Below are positions 11,696 to 21,644 of a stretch of 64,000 bases of DNA, piece after piece. Made by a program: the position numbers and the translations under genes. The DNA comes from Candidula unifasciata (Eukaryota; Mollusca; Gastropoda; Stylommatophora; Geomitridae), in contig CAJHNH020008542.1 in assembly GCA_905116865.2 (NCBI GenBank), positions 62,001-126,000 on the forward strand, given 5' to 3'. The stretch's first letter is position 1. The number at the start of each line of letters is the position of its first letter. The notes under the pieces are model-generated. The model had not been told where the DNA came from, did no database searches, and saw only the letters and a list, made by a program, of their open reading frames with translations.

Positions 11696-11780
11696 AAATG
11701 TCCCTACCAATAATGTTTTAAAGGAACTCAGCCAACCCCCCACCACAAATATTAGTAAGTATTATTAAGTTAGTTTTTTT

Positions 11781-12418
11781 GGCTCTCCTTCGAACTTCGT
11801 CCCCATATTATGGCAGCCGAACAAATACCCTAACAGGGCCTCAGTCGTGTGTAAAATGCGGAGTTTTTGCAGAGGAACAAATCACGGCAAAACTAGGATT
11901 GCCTCCGAATAACAAGCCATTATTATCGAGGGCAAACAAATACTTTAACAGGGTCTCAGCGATATGTTAATTGCGGACCAGTTTCTGCGACTATGCTGCA
12001 TCGCCGGCAGTATCCCTCACGCATCTACGCATGGTGCAGATTGGGAGCTAAACTAGATGGCTGGGACTCACGAACAAATAAATTGGAGGAAGTTGCAGAA
12101 GATGTGGTAGCTGCTGCTCCAAGTCCCAGCCATCTAGTTTAGCCCCCAATCCGCACTGCGCATAGCGGTGCGGGGGATGCGCTCGGCAGTGAGTTCAATC
12201 AGATGAACACTATCGTTAACCTGCGTCACAGCGCGTGGTCTCTGCGCCATGTCATTATTATCGTGTGTATTGTTGCGCTTCTCGAGAGTGTCAACAGGCA
12301 ATAATCCTAGTTTTGCCGCGCTGTGTTTGTCGGAGAAAGTCCCCATTTTGCATATGACTGAGGCCCTGTTAGGGCATTTTTGCTGCCATAATATGGGGAC
12401 TAAGTTAGAAGGAGAGCC
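11781..12418. mobile_element. Foldback/MITE-type DNA element 1
   Basis: Long imperfect terminal inverted repeats. The left end starts GGCTCTCCTTCGAACTTCG and the right end, complemented, starts GGCTCTCCTTCTAACTTAG; the arms pair for well over 100 bp, including the CCATATTATGGCAGC and TAACAGGGCCTCAGTC blocks. The flanks carry a probable 8-bp target duplication (GTTTTTTT at 11773-11780, GTTTTTTG at 12419-12426). The centre holds a second inverted repeat (12046-12070 with 12121-12144). There is no transposase, so it is non-autonomous. The superfamily is not assigned; an 8-bp duplication is compatible with hAT, P or Merlin. Confidence 0.8.
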
Positions 12419-12452
12419 GTTTTTTGTTTATATACATCCTATTCATTATTTC

Positions 12453-12822
12453 GGCTATCCTCCGAACTTCGGGCACTAAATATGGCGGCCGCAAAATATC
12501 CTTTCGAGACAGTCACGTGACATAATTTGCGGTTCTCCATCATTTTCCGGTGACTACCGCCAACCCCACGAGTCCGCCACGCCATGTGGATTTGGGCTAA
12601 ACTAGATGGCTAGGACTCACGAGCAAAGCTTCAGGAGATGTGGAAGCTGCTGCTCGTGGGTCCTAGCCATCTAGTTTAGCCCCAATCCACGCTGCCTGGG
12701 GAACTCGTGGCGGTGGCGGTAGTCGCGGGAAAACCACAGATTAAGTCGCTGGAAGTGCGCAATTGACATGTGGCTCGAAAGAATATTTTGCGGGCGCCAT
12801 CTTTAGTGCTCGAAGTATAGCC
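12453..12822. mobile_element. Foldback/MITE-type DNA element 2
   Basis: The terminal inverted repeats begin GGCTATCCTCCGAACTTCG on the left and GGCTATACTTCGAGCACTA on the complemented right, and continue through ATGGCGGCCGCAAAATAT-like blocks. Flanking octamers ATTATTTC (12445-12452) and ATAATTTC (12823-12830) match at 7 of 8 positions. The central palindrome (12593-12625 with 12650-12682) is closely related to that of element 1, although the outer arms differ. Confidence 0.82.
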
Positions 12823-12830
12823 ATAATTTC

Positions 12831-13366
12831 AAATATAGTATTATATTTATTTAATATCTAGCACATTGTTTTATTATTTTTAAGCACTTAAACAAAGCCT
12901 ACGCCATTCATTGAGGTCCCCCCACCCCCACCCTTAATCTCCTATAAAGTTATTAAAGAGACTAAGCACCTCCAATGTTTAATCTGTGTCTGCACCCCTG
13001 GGTTCTGAACTTAAACTGTATAAACTACACTGGCCGTAATAGTCAGTAATCTGAATCATGTTTGGAACAATGTTGACGTTGTTGATTGTACTGATGGTGT
13101 ACAGTGGGTGTGGGGATTAGTCTGTCGTGCTCTTGTTTGCTGGTTAGTCTACTCACATATACTGGTAGAAGTGACTATTCTGCTTCTCTTACTACTAACG
13201 GTGATGTAGTATGTGACTGCGGACATCGGAAAGTGTTAGATTATACCATCGTTTCCGGGAAAGAGACAGTGACACTGACTTCACACTGACAGATACAGTG
13301 ATGTATCTCTTGATCACTGGACGACCAGTTCAAAAGACTAACACATCCGATAGTTTTCTATCTTAC
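12831..13366. other. No feature recognised; probable intron start
   Basis: If the minus-strand exon at 13367-13504 is real, this is the beginning of its intron. No repeat or exon is seen. Confidence 0.35.
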
Positions 13367-13504
13367 CCGTGTCTGCGAAATGTCTTCGGGTATTAAATTA
13401 TCATATACTGCAATAAGTTGTTCGGGGTCGTCGTTTCTCAAGGCACTGCCGAGGAGAAAAGCATATTTGGCGTCGTCTGTGACATATGTGTGCCACAAAT
13501 CCAT
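13367..13504 (-). CDS. Candidate first coding exon of an unidentified protein
   Basis: The minus strand has an ATG at 13504-13502 in the context AGCAGGATGG. It opens 46 codons (MDLWHTYVTDDAKYAFLLGS..., ending PEDISQTR) and stops at a strong donor, ACACGG|GTAAGA (GT at 13366-13365), in phase 0. An in-frame ATG at 13549 could extend it by 15 residues. The peptide has balanced composition and is not part of any repeat I recognise. A CCCGGAAG (ETS/GABP-type) element lies about 85 bases upstream of the ATG, as in many animal housekeeping promoters. The exon at 3615-4575 starts in phase 0 on the same strand, so the two could be spliced together. No family is recognised. Confidence 0.5.
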
Positions 13505-13587
13505 CCTGCTAACAATCCATGTTGAAGAAAATAATACTGCCGTCTCCAAGCAGGGAACCCACGCGAGATTTCACCCGCACCCTTCTG

Positions 13588-13595
13588 CTTCCGGG
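13588..13595 (-). promoter_or_regulatory. ETS-type motif upstream of the candidate first exon
   Basis: On the minus strand the sequence is CCCGGAAG, matching the CCGGAAGT-like core bound by ETS/GABP factors. It is placed 84-91 bases upstream of the ATG at 13504. The surrounding 50 bp is GC-richer than the flanks. Functional status is inferred only. Confidence 0.4.
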
Positions 13596-13599
13596 TTAT

Positions 13600-13800
13600 A
13601 CTGACTTGTCACTTTCACTTTTCGTACTGATTTATCACTTTATACCGACGTGTCACTTTTACTTTTGATTGATTCGTCACTTCCACATTTTATACCGTCA
13701 TGTCAATGTCACATCCTATTTTTAAACTGATTCGTCCCTTGTCACTTCAAATTCACTTGTCATTTTTATACTATACAGACACAAACTTGTTACTTTCACT
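13600..13800. repeat. Degenerate short tandem-like region
   Basis: Variants of TACTGACTTGTCACTTTCAC recur every 30-40 bp with much divergence (GATTTATCACTTTATACCG, GATTCGTCACTTCCAC and so on). Confidence 0.55.
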
Positions 13801-13849
13801 TTATAATTTATAGTTATGCTGTCAACAGGGAGCGACTCCAGTCGAGCTA

Positions 13850-13990
13850 TTAACAAGAAGTTCTAAATGCAACATAAACAGACGTGCATAAATACAGCCG
13901 AACGTTTCGACCAGTCTTTATCAACAGAGTACTATGTGCAACACAAACTGGCTAAAACACTTAACGGACAAGACAATAGAGCATCTAAAC
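13850..13990. mobile_element. Possible Penelope-like element fragment
   Basis: GCCGAACGTTTCGACCAGTC followed by TTTATCAACAG resembles the CGTTTCG...CATCAG junction often seen at the ends of Penelope-like retroelements. No protein part is present. Confidence 0.25.
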
Positions 13991-14044
13991 AGCTAAGATC
14001 ACGATAAAACGAAACATCTAGTCTCGGTAGCTGAAATATTTGGT

Positions 14045-14285
14045 CCATATTAAACGCTAGGATAATTTAGAAAGAATAATATCAGAATGCATGGTTTTAG
14101 GAAAGAGGGGCAGGGGCCGATCAGTGCGAAGATGGGGTACAGGATAAAAGGGACACCCTGGGTAGGAATGTGCACGAGGTGGAAGAGCTGGCGAGAGACT
14201 GTTTCTCTCAGGCAGACCATGGCGAGACCGACGTTATGCAAAGGACCTACTAAGTTATTATAGTTATATAGGGTAAAGGTCAAGT
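14045..14285 (+). mobile_element. LINE 3' coding fragment
   Basis: GGAAAGAGGGGCAGGGGCCG reads as the basic GKRGRGR block of the LINE C-terminus. The tail GCAAAGGACCTACTAAGTTA matches the copies at 32815-32980 and 36300-36470, which share GTTCTGCAAAG..CTGCTA. Confidence 0.6.
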
Positions 14286-14439
14286 CGGGAGATGTGAGCC
14301 CGCGTCACTGCACACGGTTATAAACCATAAGTACTCTGCCACCAGTGCGGACAGCTGATTAAAAAAAATTGTCCGCCTGTGTCGACGTCCGCACGCAAGT
14401 CTGTAGCTACATCGACGTTCCTCCATTTTTACCCTAGAG

Positions 14440-14578
14440 TGTTAACTCTGGTACCTATTTCCTAGAGGCAGGGTGATCTCCGAGAACCGCCTGGTTTCGA
14501 ACACCGGTCGTGTGCTGCAGCTGGATTTAAAAGCATGTCTCCTATCGACTGCGCTAACGCGGCTCCCATTATATATGT
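14440..14578 (-). mobile_element. tRNA-like SINE head
   Basis: The minus strand gives GAGCCGCGTTAGCGCAGTCG (box-A-like) and GGTGTTCGAAACC (box-B-like), with acceptor-like flanks. The spacing of about 50 bp is longer than in a functional tRNA and the arms do not close, so it is a SINE head, not a tRNA gene. Confidence 0.5.
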
Positions 14579-16268
14579 GTGGTTTAGAGGTCAACCGCTG
14601 CGAGCACCATACCTTGCCGCCCTAACCTGCTGCCGGCCTGAAGCCATGGAGCCTGCCCGCAACGGTCGTGTATATTTTTGGAAAAGTTGAAATAAGGTCA
14701 CATGATACTAACTTTGTATTAATTTTTTTAAAGAAAGAACCTAAAGTTGCGGGTCAAGTTGTCGTGTCAGCTGAGGAGATTTATGGGTCATCATGGGGTC
14801 ACGACTGGGATAATTATATCAAAGTTGGCGATTGTGATATCTAGATTAAGTCTGGTAGTCTGGTAGTCTTAGTTTCAGCTTCATAGCAACGGGTCGCCCC
14901 ATCTTTGCTCCGCTCCTGTGATAACGAAAAACACCCAGAATGTTTATCACAGTCCCTTGTGGAAAGATTGACAGACTGCTGTCTCAGCATATCTAGCATA
15001 CACTCGCATTAAAGCATACGGTATCCATCCGAAGTGCTAACACAAACAGTCCAACATTAGAAATGCAGTTCAGCAGTTGTCCACGCCATCAATTTTAACC
15101 AGATACGGGCACCGCCAACATTGCACGTCATTTTCTGAATCTACAATTCACACCACCACGTTGGTCACAGTCGAAAATACATTCCAAATGCAATCCGCAG
15201 CTCACAGAAGCTGGGCGACGAAACTATATCCAGTCTACAAATGGAGCAAAAATACTTCGGCCACCGTCCGGCAGAAGCAAAAAAATTGCCTCTGCTTCGA
15301 ACAGCGCCGCTGTCTAGCGTCCATTTTAATAGGCTGCGATATTTGGGTGGTCTGATATATGTGTTTTCAACCATGTCGTAGGTGTATTATTGTATTTAGC
15401 ATATGTTGTTTGTGTCTAGTCAAGCAGTGTGGGTGCGCCTCTCTAAGTTGTGATCTGATATATGGGTGGTCAAGCATGTCGAAGTTATCTGCTAATAGGT
15501 GGTGTATTATTGTCTTTGATGATACTATGTGCCGCGAAAGGAACGCATGGTGCGAATAACGCATTAATCAAGTAACATAAAGTGTGCTGATCGGCCTTTA
15601 TAGAAAGAAGTAGAAAGATAGAAGAACACACTAGACAACCTAAAAATTTAAAGCTATAGTTACCGTGCCAGGAATTGAATCTGTCACCTCCAGACGGCGT
15701 CTGTGCCTCGCCATGGATACATGCACTAAGAACATGGTCAACTAGGCACCCCCCCCCCCCTCCCTAAAAAAAAAGGTCTAATTTTTTTAAAACCACATTA
15801 TTATTTTTGCTTTTGTTAATGTTGTAAATAATATTGTTGTAAACCATGCTTTCACACAATAAACTTTAAAAAATAAAATTGCTCATGTTTCACGTTGATG
15901 TCATATCATGTTCGCAAAATGTGTCAGAAAAACCAGAAGGGGTGGGATCCATCCCGAGTGAAGATGCGAAGAATTAACCTGATATACACAAATCATGCAT
16001 TTCCCACCAGTCATCCTGTAACTGTCAATGAAGGCCTTTTTGCCTACTAATAGATTAGGCCTAATAGAGCAAGCTTTGTGTTAGCCCGCCCTCATAGACT
16101 TCTGTTTTGTAAAAAGGATTTATTGTTTTCCATGCTAGCCTAATCAAATGTGGGTGTGTATTTATCGATGAATGATTATAACTTTGCAGTATTGTTATTT
16201 GAAAATTATCAGTGCAAATATACGGAGGGAATTCTCAAGGTGGAAGCAAGGACATGAAGCATCACCTT
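14579..16268. other. No gene recognised; one ~115-bp direct duplication
   Basis: Between 15345 and 15545 the segment GTCTGATATATG..GGTGTATTATTG occurs twice with divergence. A C10 tract lies at 15749-15760. I see no supported exon. Confidence 0.4.
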
Positions 16269-16667
16269 CTAGTGCTGTTTTCCAACTACAATGGTTATCA
16301 TTATCTGAACAGTTGTGTGAAGATAAGGAAAGACACTGCCGTCTTCATTCTTAATAATGAAGTTCGAAAGCTCTTTAGGTCGTGTTATCTTTATGCGGGT
16401 ATCACTTGACAGCAACATTCTGCAATACAAACTTTCTTCACATAGAAGCCTCACCAGAGCTGTGAAATTCACATCAGCTTTCAACTTCTGATTTAGTTCG
16501 ATATCTAAACCATAACACAACCCTGCAATGACGTGGAGGAACTCAAATTTTGCATACGCTTTATGCCAGCATGTATAACTTTCAGCCATTTCTCTGTGAA
16601 GACGGTCAAGTGTTGTTTTCTTGACCCGATCGATTTCCTCTTTCTCCATTGAGTTCTCACCAGCCAT
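16269..16667 (-). CDS. Uncharacterised 132-residue single-exon ORF
   Basis: The minus strand carries an uninterrupted frame from ATG (16667, context ACGAATGG) to TGA. The N-terminus is charged and probably helical (MAGENSMEKEEIDRVKKTT), followed by a Cys/Leu-rich segment (KFEFLHVIAGLCYGLDIELN) and a second conserved-looking block (LVRLLCEESLYCRMLLSSD). Composition and length suggest real coding sequence rather than chance, and it is not part of a repeat elsewhere in the window. It could be an intact small gene, a first exon that reads into an intron, or a retrocopy. I do not recognise the family and assign no function. Confidence 0.5.
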   Translation of the reverse strand: MAGENSMEKEEIDRVKKTTLDRLHREMAESYTCWHKAYAKFEFLHVIAGLCYGLDIELNQKLKADVNFTALVRLLCEESLYCRMLLSSDTRIKITRPKELSNFIIKNEDGSVFPYLHTTVQIMITIVVGKQH

Positions 16668-16970
16668 TCGTTTCTTTCGGACTGATCAGTGGTAAATGCC
16701 AGTATCTGCGTAGGGTGGCGCCCTTTTAACTTTCTTCTAGAAAATTAAACTCATTACGGTTCCTACAGATAAGTAGATGCCAGCTGGAAAAAAAAATTGC
16801 ATGTTTTGCAGCCGCCATTTCCGCTTTTTTATTAAGTGGTGCCTAGGGCATCTGCCCTCCCTTCCATATCTAGGTACTCCACTGGAACAGGCCAAGGGGT
16901 GATTAATTTATGCATGACATTCTAGATGTGGAGAAGTGAACAATGCTGAGGCACGAATAAACCATTATGG
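16668..16970. other. Upstream flank of the small ORF; nothing firm
   Basis: Could hold the promoter of the minus-strand ORF, but no TATA or initiator match is convincing. Confidence 0.3.
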
Positions 16971-16974
16971 TCTG

Positions 16975-17795
16975 GGGAGAATGGTACAGCTAGGAGTGAT
17001 CAGAGGGATCTGGTCGACACTCTACACTCACAGGAGAGAATGGTACAGCTAGGAGTGTTCAGGGGATCTGGTCGACACTCTACACTCACAAGAGAGAATG
17101 GTACAGCTAGGAGTGTCCAGGGGATCTGGTCGACACTCCACACTCACAAGAGAGAATGGTACAGCTAGGAGTGTCCAGGGGATCTGGTCGACACTCTACA
17201 CTCACAGGAGAGAATGGTACAGCTAGGAGTGTCCAGGGGATCTGGTCGACACTCTACACTCACAAGAGCGAATGGTACAGCTAGGAGTGTCCAGGGGATC
17301 TGGTTGACACTCTACACACACACAAGAGAGAATGCTACAGCTAGGAGTGTCCAGGGGGATCTGGTCGACACTCTACACACACACAGGAGAGAATGGTACA
17401 GCTAGGAGTGTCCAGGGGATCTGGTTGACACTCTACACACACACAAGAGAGAATGCTACAGCTAGGAGTGTCCAGGGGGATCTGGTCGACACTCTACACA
17501 CACACAGGAGAGAATGGTACAGCTAGGAGTGTCCAGGGGATCTGGTCGACACTCTACACTCACAAGAGCGAATGGTACAGCTAGGAGTGTCCAGGGGATC
17601 TGGTCGACAGTCTACACTCACAACAGAGAATGGTACAGCTAGGAGTGTCCAGGGGATCTGTCGACACTCTACACTCACAAGAGAGAATGGTACAGCTAGG
17701 AGTGTCCAGGGGATCTGGTCGACACTCTACACACAGAGGAGAGAATGGTACAGCTAGGAGTGTCCAGGGGATCTAGTCGACACTCTGCATTCAGA
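16975..17795 (+). repeat. 58-62-bp tandem array derived from a LINE RNase H region
   Basis: About 14 units of GAGAATGGTACAGCTAGGAG TGTCCAGGGGATCTGGTCGA CACTCTACACTCACAAGA. The unit is homologous to single-copy LINE sequence at 53364-53430 (GAGAATGGCGCTGCGAGGAG...CAGGGGATCTGGCTGATGCT). The array is followed at 17795-17885 by the next part of the same LINE, so it expanded inside a resident LINE copy. Confidence 0.9.
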
Positions 17796-18138
17796 GAAAA
17801 GGCAAGAGACACATACAGTCAAATTGCTACTGACACCATCTTAATTGGAACCCTTCGCTGGCTGCTGAAGATGTGGACGTGGCGGTAACGGGATTGCAAT
17901 ACTTAGCTCAACCCAAGAGATAAAAGACAGGTGTGTGATCAAATCTTCAATTGTTACATCTACATACACGAGCGCCCACAGCAAATGAACGGTTTCCTTT
18001 CTATAGGCCATGTGTTTCTTTGACATCCGCATTCGTATATTTATTGCGAAACATAAGAGGTGTAGCTTGTCCGGCTACTTCCCTCCTCTAGAGAAAGTCA
18101 TACATATCAAAATACCATATCTTATTATAAGCTAAAAA
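17796..18138 (+). mobile_element. 3' remainder of the LINE carrying the array
   Basis: TTGGAACCCTTCGCTGGCTGCTGAAGATG corresponds to 53470-53500 and 24850-24890 (CTCTTCTCTTGCTGCTGAAGATGG), the usual downstream part of this LINE. From 17900 on nothing is recognised. Confidence 0.55.
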
Positions 18139-19600
18139 ATTACTGACTGACTGACTGACTTTATACCCCACCAGGACATCACACAAGCGATAAACACCCA
18201 ATGACACAAAGTGCCACCATATGGATGAGGATCGCCGTGGAGAGGTCCTAGAAACCGCGTTTAGACAATTGGCCATATTTATGGCCTGCCTATATTGCGG
18301 CCCCTAGCAAAAGCCAGGGTGGCGCTTCAAATAACAAAAAATGTCATCCTAAAAAGGACGTAAGAATTATAGAAACAATTTACTGACTGACTTTCTACTC
18401 CACCTTGACATCATGCAAGCGATAAACACCCAATGACACAAAGTGCCACCATGCGGATGAGGATCGCCGCAGAGAGGTCCCAGAAACCGCGTTCAGACAT
18501 TTGGCCATATTTATGGCCTGCCTATATTGCGGCCCCCGGCAAAAGCCAGGGTGGAGCTTCGAATTAAAAATTTCATCCTGAAAAGGTTGATAAAGAATGA
18601 ATGTAACAATTTACTGAACTGAACTGAACTGAATTTCTACCCCACCAGGACATCACACAAGCGATAAACACCCGATGACACAAAGTGCCACCATGTGGAT
18701 GAGGATCGCCGTGGAGAGGTCAAAGAAACCGCGTTCAGACACTTGGCCATATGTATGGCCTGCCTATATTGCGGCCCCTGGCAAAAGCCAGAGTAGGGCT
18801 TCAAATCACAAAAAATTACATTCTAAATAGGACGATTAACGGCTGACTGACTGACTTTCTACCCCACCAGGACATCACACAAGCGATAAACACCCGATGA
18901 CACAAAGTGCCACCATGCGGATGAGGATCGCCGTGGAGAGGTCCCAGAAACCGCGTTCAGACACTTGGCCATACTTATGGCCTGCCTATATTGCGGCCCC
19001 TAGCAAAAGCCAGAGTAGGGCTTCAAATAACAAAAAATTACGTCCTGAAAAGGACGTAGGGAAGTTATAGGACGATTACACCTGTGGTTAGTTTGTCAAC
19101 TGCTGAGTTCTTGACAAGAACTGCCTGATACTTGTTCAATACGATGCAGGCCGGTATCTATCAATTCCGACAGTTTCTGCCACATTTGAAGAAATCCATA
19201 CCGATATTCTTATGCCTAACATCGACAGATTAAAGACGCTCTTGATTAAAATGTTACCTTGAAAATCAAGCTTACGTCTTTTGACAGAACAATGCGTTTA
19301 TAAATTACTAGGTTGCGTCCCTTGGTAGAAAGAAACCCAAGACATGCGTTAAGTATATGGCATGGGGTGGGGTTGACTGACTGACTGACTTTCTACCCCA
19401 CTAGGACATCACACAAGCGATAAACACCCGATGACACAAAGTGCCACCATGCGGATGAGGATCGCCGTGGAGAGGTCCCAGAAACCGCGTTCAGACATTT
19501 GGCCATATGTATGGCCTGCCTATATTGCGGCCCCTGGCAAAAGCCCAGAGTAGGGCTTCAAATGACAAAAAATTTCGTCCTGAAAAGGACGAAACTGGAT
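18139..19600 (-). mobile_element. Cluster of five LINE 3'-tail copies bounded by (TGAC)n
   Basis: Five minus-oriented ~210-bp copies lie at about 18139-18365, 18379-18590, 18608-18835, 18841-19075 and 19372-19592. Each has on its plus-strand left edge a (TGAC)n or (TGAAC)n tract, then TCTACCCCACCAGGACATCA, then CACAAAGTGCCACCATG, then CCGCGTTCAGAC, TATGGCCTGCCTATATTGCG and an AGGACG end. The same sequence ends the sense LINE at 21180-21425, so these are its 3' untranslated tails, 5'-truncated. Sequence between copies 4 and 5 (19080-19370) is unrelated. Confidence 0.85.
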
Positions 19601-19689
19601 ATGACCCAACATGGTGGGGTGTGGTTGGATTAGTCGTTGTTGAGTTTTGGGGCTATTTTTAACCACTTTGTAGTACATAATTATCAAGC

Positions 19690-20040
19690 CTGTTTAATAC
19701 ATTTCTGTTAGGGTAAGCACCTTTTCTTCCCTTCGAAGGGCCAAGCTCTGGAGGCCACAAGTTGCCCCCAGCTCATTAATTTGTGTGCTTCTCATACCTC
19801 CAGTGATGATTCTGAGACCATTGTTCTGTATTTTGTCCAGTTTGTGTAGATTTGTTTTAACTGCAGTGGAGTATGCTCCCATGCCATACTCCAGTTTTGG
19901 TCGTACGTATCCAGGTATTACTTGTCGTACAGTGTTGGCATCTGTACCCCAGCTTGTTCCAGTAAGTTTCTTCATAAATCTGAGCCTCAGTGTAGCTTTC
20001 CTTTGGGTGTCTTCAATGTGGGGGCCCCAGGTTAGCCTTC
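19690..20040 (-). mobile_element. Inverted 5' segment of a LINE insertion (RT-RNase H linker)
   Basis: The minus strand encodes LRFMKKLTGTSWGTDANTV, then LEYGMGAYSTAVKTNLHK, then LRIITGGMRSTQINELGA, ending LTLTEMY. This is the connector between RT and RNase H in I-like LINEs. The segment ends at about 19694 exactly where the sense part starting near 20047 (KFKGMNNNPMHRI) should follow. The two halves therefore belong to one element whose 5' half is inverted. Confidence 0.85.
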
Positions 20041-21425
20041 AGAAAAATTTAAAGGCATGAACAACAATCCCATGCACAGAATAGCAAATAACTTAAAACA
20101 AAAAACCGACTGAAAAGACAAAGCTTTCACCATCTATCAAAATTGTACTACACAAAAAACAGTGACATCCTTTCTTAAGATCCTTCAACATGGGAAATGA
20201 TCCAGGCATACAGCATAGACCTACAGCCTAAATATAGAGTCACAACAACAATTCCAGGCATAGACAGAAAGGCTGAAGAATGTGACCTAGTACTGCGTGC
20301 AAAGACCCTTGAACATGTCTGCAACTGTTATCCAAAACCCGAATAGACACACATATACACCGATGGATCATTGGAGGGAGCAGACAAAAATGGAGGAGCT
20401 GGATCGGTCATCATGCTGCAAGATGGGACCACAGTAGAAACGTCATGCGCCTCCGGAAGACTCTCAACAAACTTCAGAGCAGAGCAGCAAGCAATTATTG
20501 ATTCAACCAAAGTGCTCGAGGAAAGAAAAATTAAAAACAGTAAAATTGTTTTCCTGTGTGACTGCATGTCAGTCCTCCAGGCGACTCATAGGGATTCACG
20601 AGACAACATGGAAAGAGAACTGACCTGTCAGCTAAACAGACTCACAGAAAACAATAAAATCGTTCTCCAGTGGATCCCGGCTCACTGCGGCATACCAGGA
20701 AATGAGCTAGCAGACAGACTTGTAAAAAATGGAACAAAGGAGAAACAATACGCCAATTCATTGTCATTACCAGAAATCAAAACACTTATCAAAGGAAAAT
20801 ACCAGGGATTGTGGAGAGAACAAACTAACAGTAAACATCCACATGACCCCATCAGCAGACTCAACAGAAAGCAACATACAACAATTTTCCGTCTACAAAC
20901 AGGACACTGCAGGCTCAACTACCACATGCATACAATAAAGATTGTACAGTCCCCACAGTGTGCCTGTCAAACAGGACCACAAACACCTCAGCACATTCTG
21001 CAGACCTGCCCACTCTACCTGCAACTTCGAAAAAACACCTAACCTCAAGAGCAAAGTGTGCAGAGCAAGTTATGAGGAACCATGCAGGACCTGCAGCTGA
21101 CATGCGAGTTCATAGAGGCACCCCACCTGATGGTCTGATCTGAGCATACGAAACCGAACGCAAAGAAGAATACATTTCAATGTAAAACTCAAAGTATCCT
21201 TGGCTGATCTCAGTCGTCCCCATGTGGGATGCAATTTGTAGTTATTTGAAGCCTAACCCTAGCTTTGGCCGGGGGTCCTGAACACAGCCATACCATAAAT
21301 ATGGCCTAACGGCTGAACGGGGTTTCCAGCACCTCTCAACGGGTGATCACACCGCATGGCGGCACTTTGTGTCACCGTGTGTTTATCGCTTGTGTGATGT
21401 CCAGGTGGGGTACAACTTACCTACC
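20041..21425 (+). mobile_element. Sense 3' portion of the inverted LINE: RNase H, Cys block, 3' UTR
   Basis: Contains the RNase H domain, the CxCxxxxQTPQHILQTC block and a 3' UTR (21180-21425) that is the parent of the clustered tails at 18.1-19.6 kb. There are in-frame stops at 20344 and a few other places. It lies head-to-head with the inverted segment at 19690-20040. Confidence 0.88.
20356..21042 (+). pseudogene. LINE RNase H domain ORF
   Basis: The frame starts with YTDGS at 20356-20370 (first catalytic Asp). It continues with FRAEQQAII (Glu), FLCDCMSVLQ (second Asp), IPAHCGIPGNELAD (His and last Asp), and finally CACQTGPQTPQHILQTC. All residues needed for RNase H activity are therefore present, although the TAG at 20344 truncates the upstream frame. 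In the element this activity removes template RNA after target-primed reverse transcription. It is a relic of a non-LTR transposon, not a host gene. Confidence 0.85.
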
Positions 21426-21610
21426 TTGTATCCTCGGCGTCCCAATATGAGACGCAATTTTTCGTTATTATAAAGACACCCCTCGGTTATTGTTGGGTGC
21501 CCTAAATGTAACCTAAACGTTTAACTAGCTATTCTCATCCCAGTGCTGGCACTTTGTGTCACCTGATGTGTATTGTTCGTTGTGCGGTCCTGATGGGGTA
21601 TACGTCGTAC
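21426..21610 (+). mobile_element. Diverged LINE 3'-tail copy
   Basis: GGCACTTTGTGTCACCTGATGTGTATTG and the downstream GTCCTGATGGGGTA match the tail family at about 70 percent by eye. It lies directly in tandem behind the younger tail. Confidence 0.65.
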
Positions 21611-21644
21611 ACTCTTCATCCCTTATGAATACTGCTAAAGTGGG

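Noticed and set aside
14440..14578. Functional tRNA gene
   Set aside because: Boxes are too far apart, no closing acceptor stem, and the sequence behaves as a SINE head.
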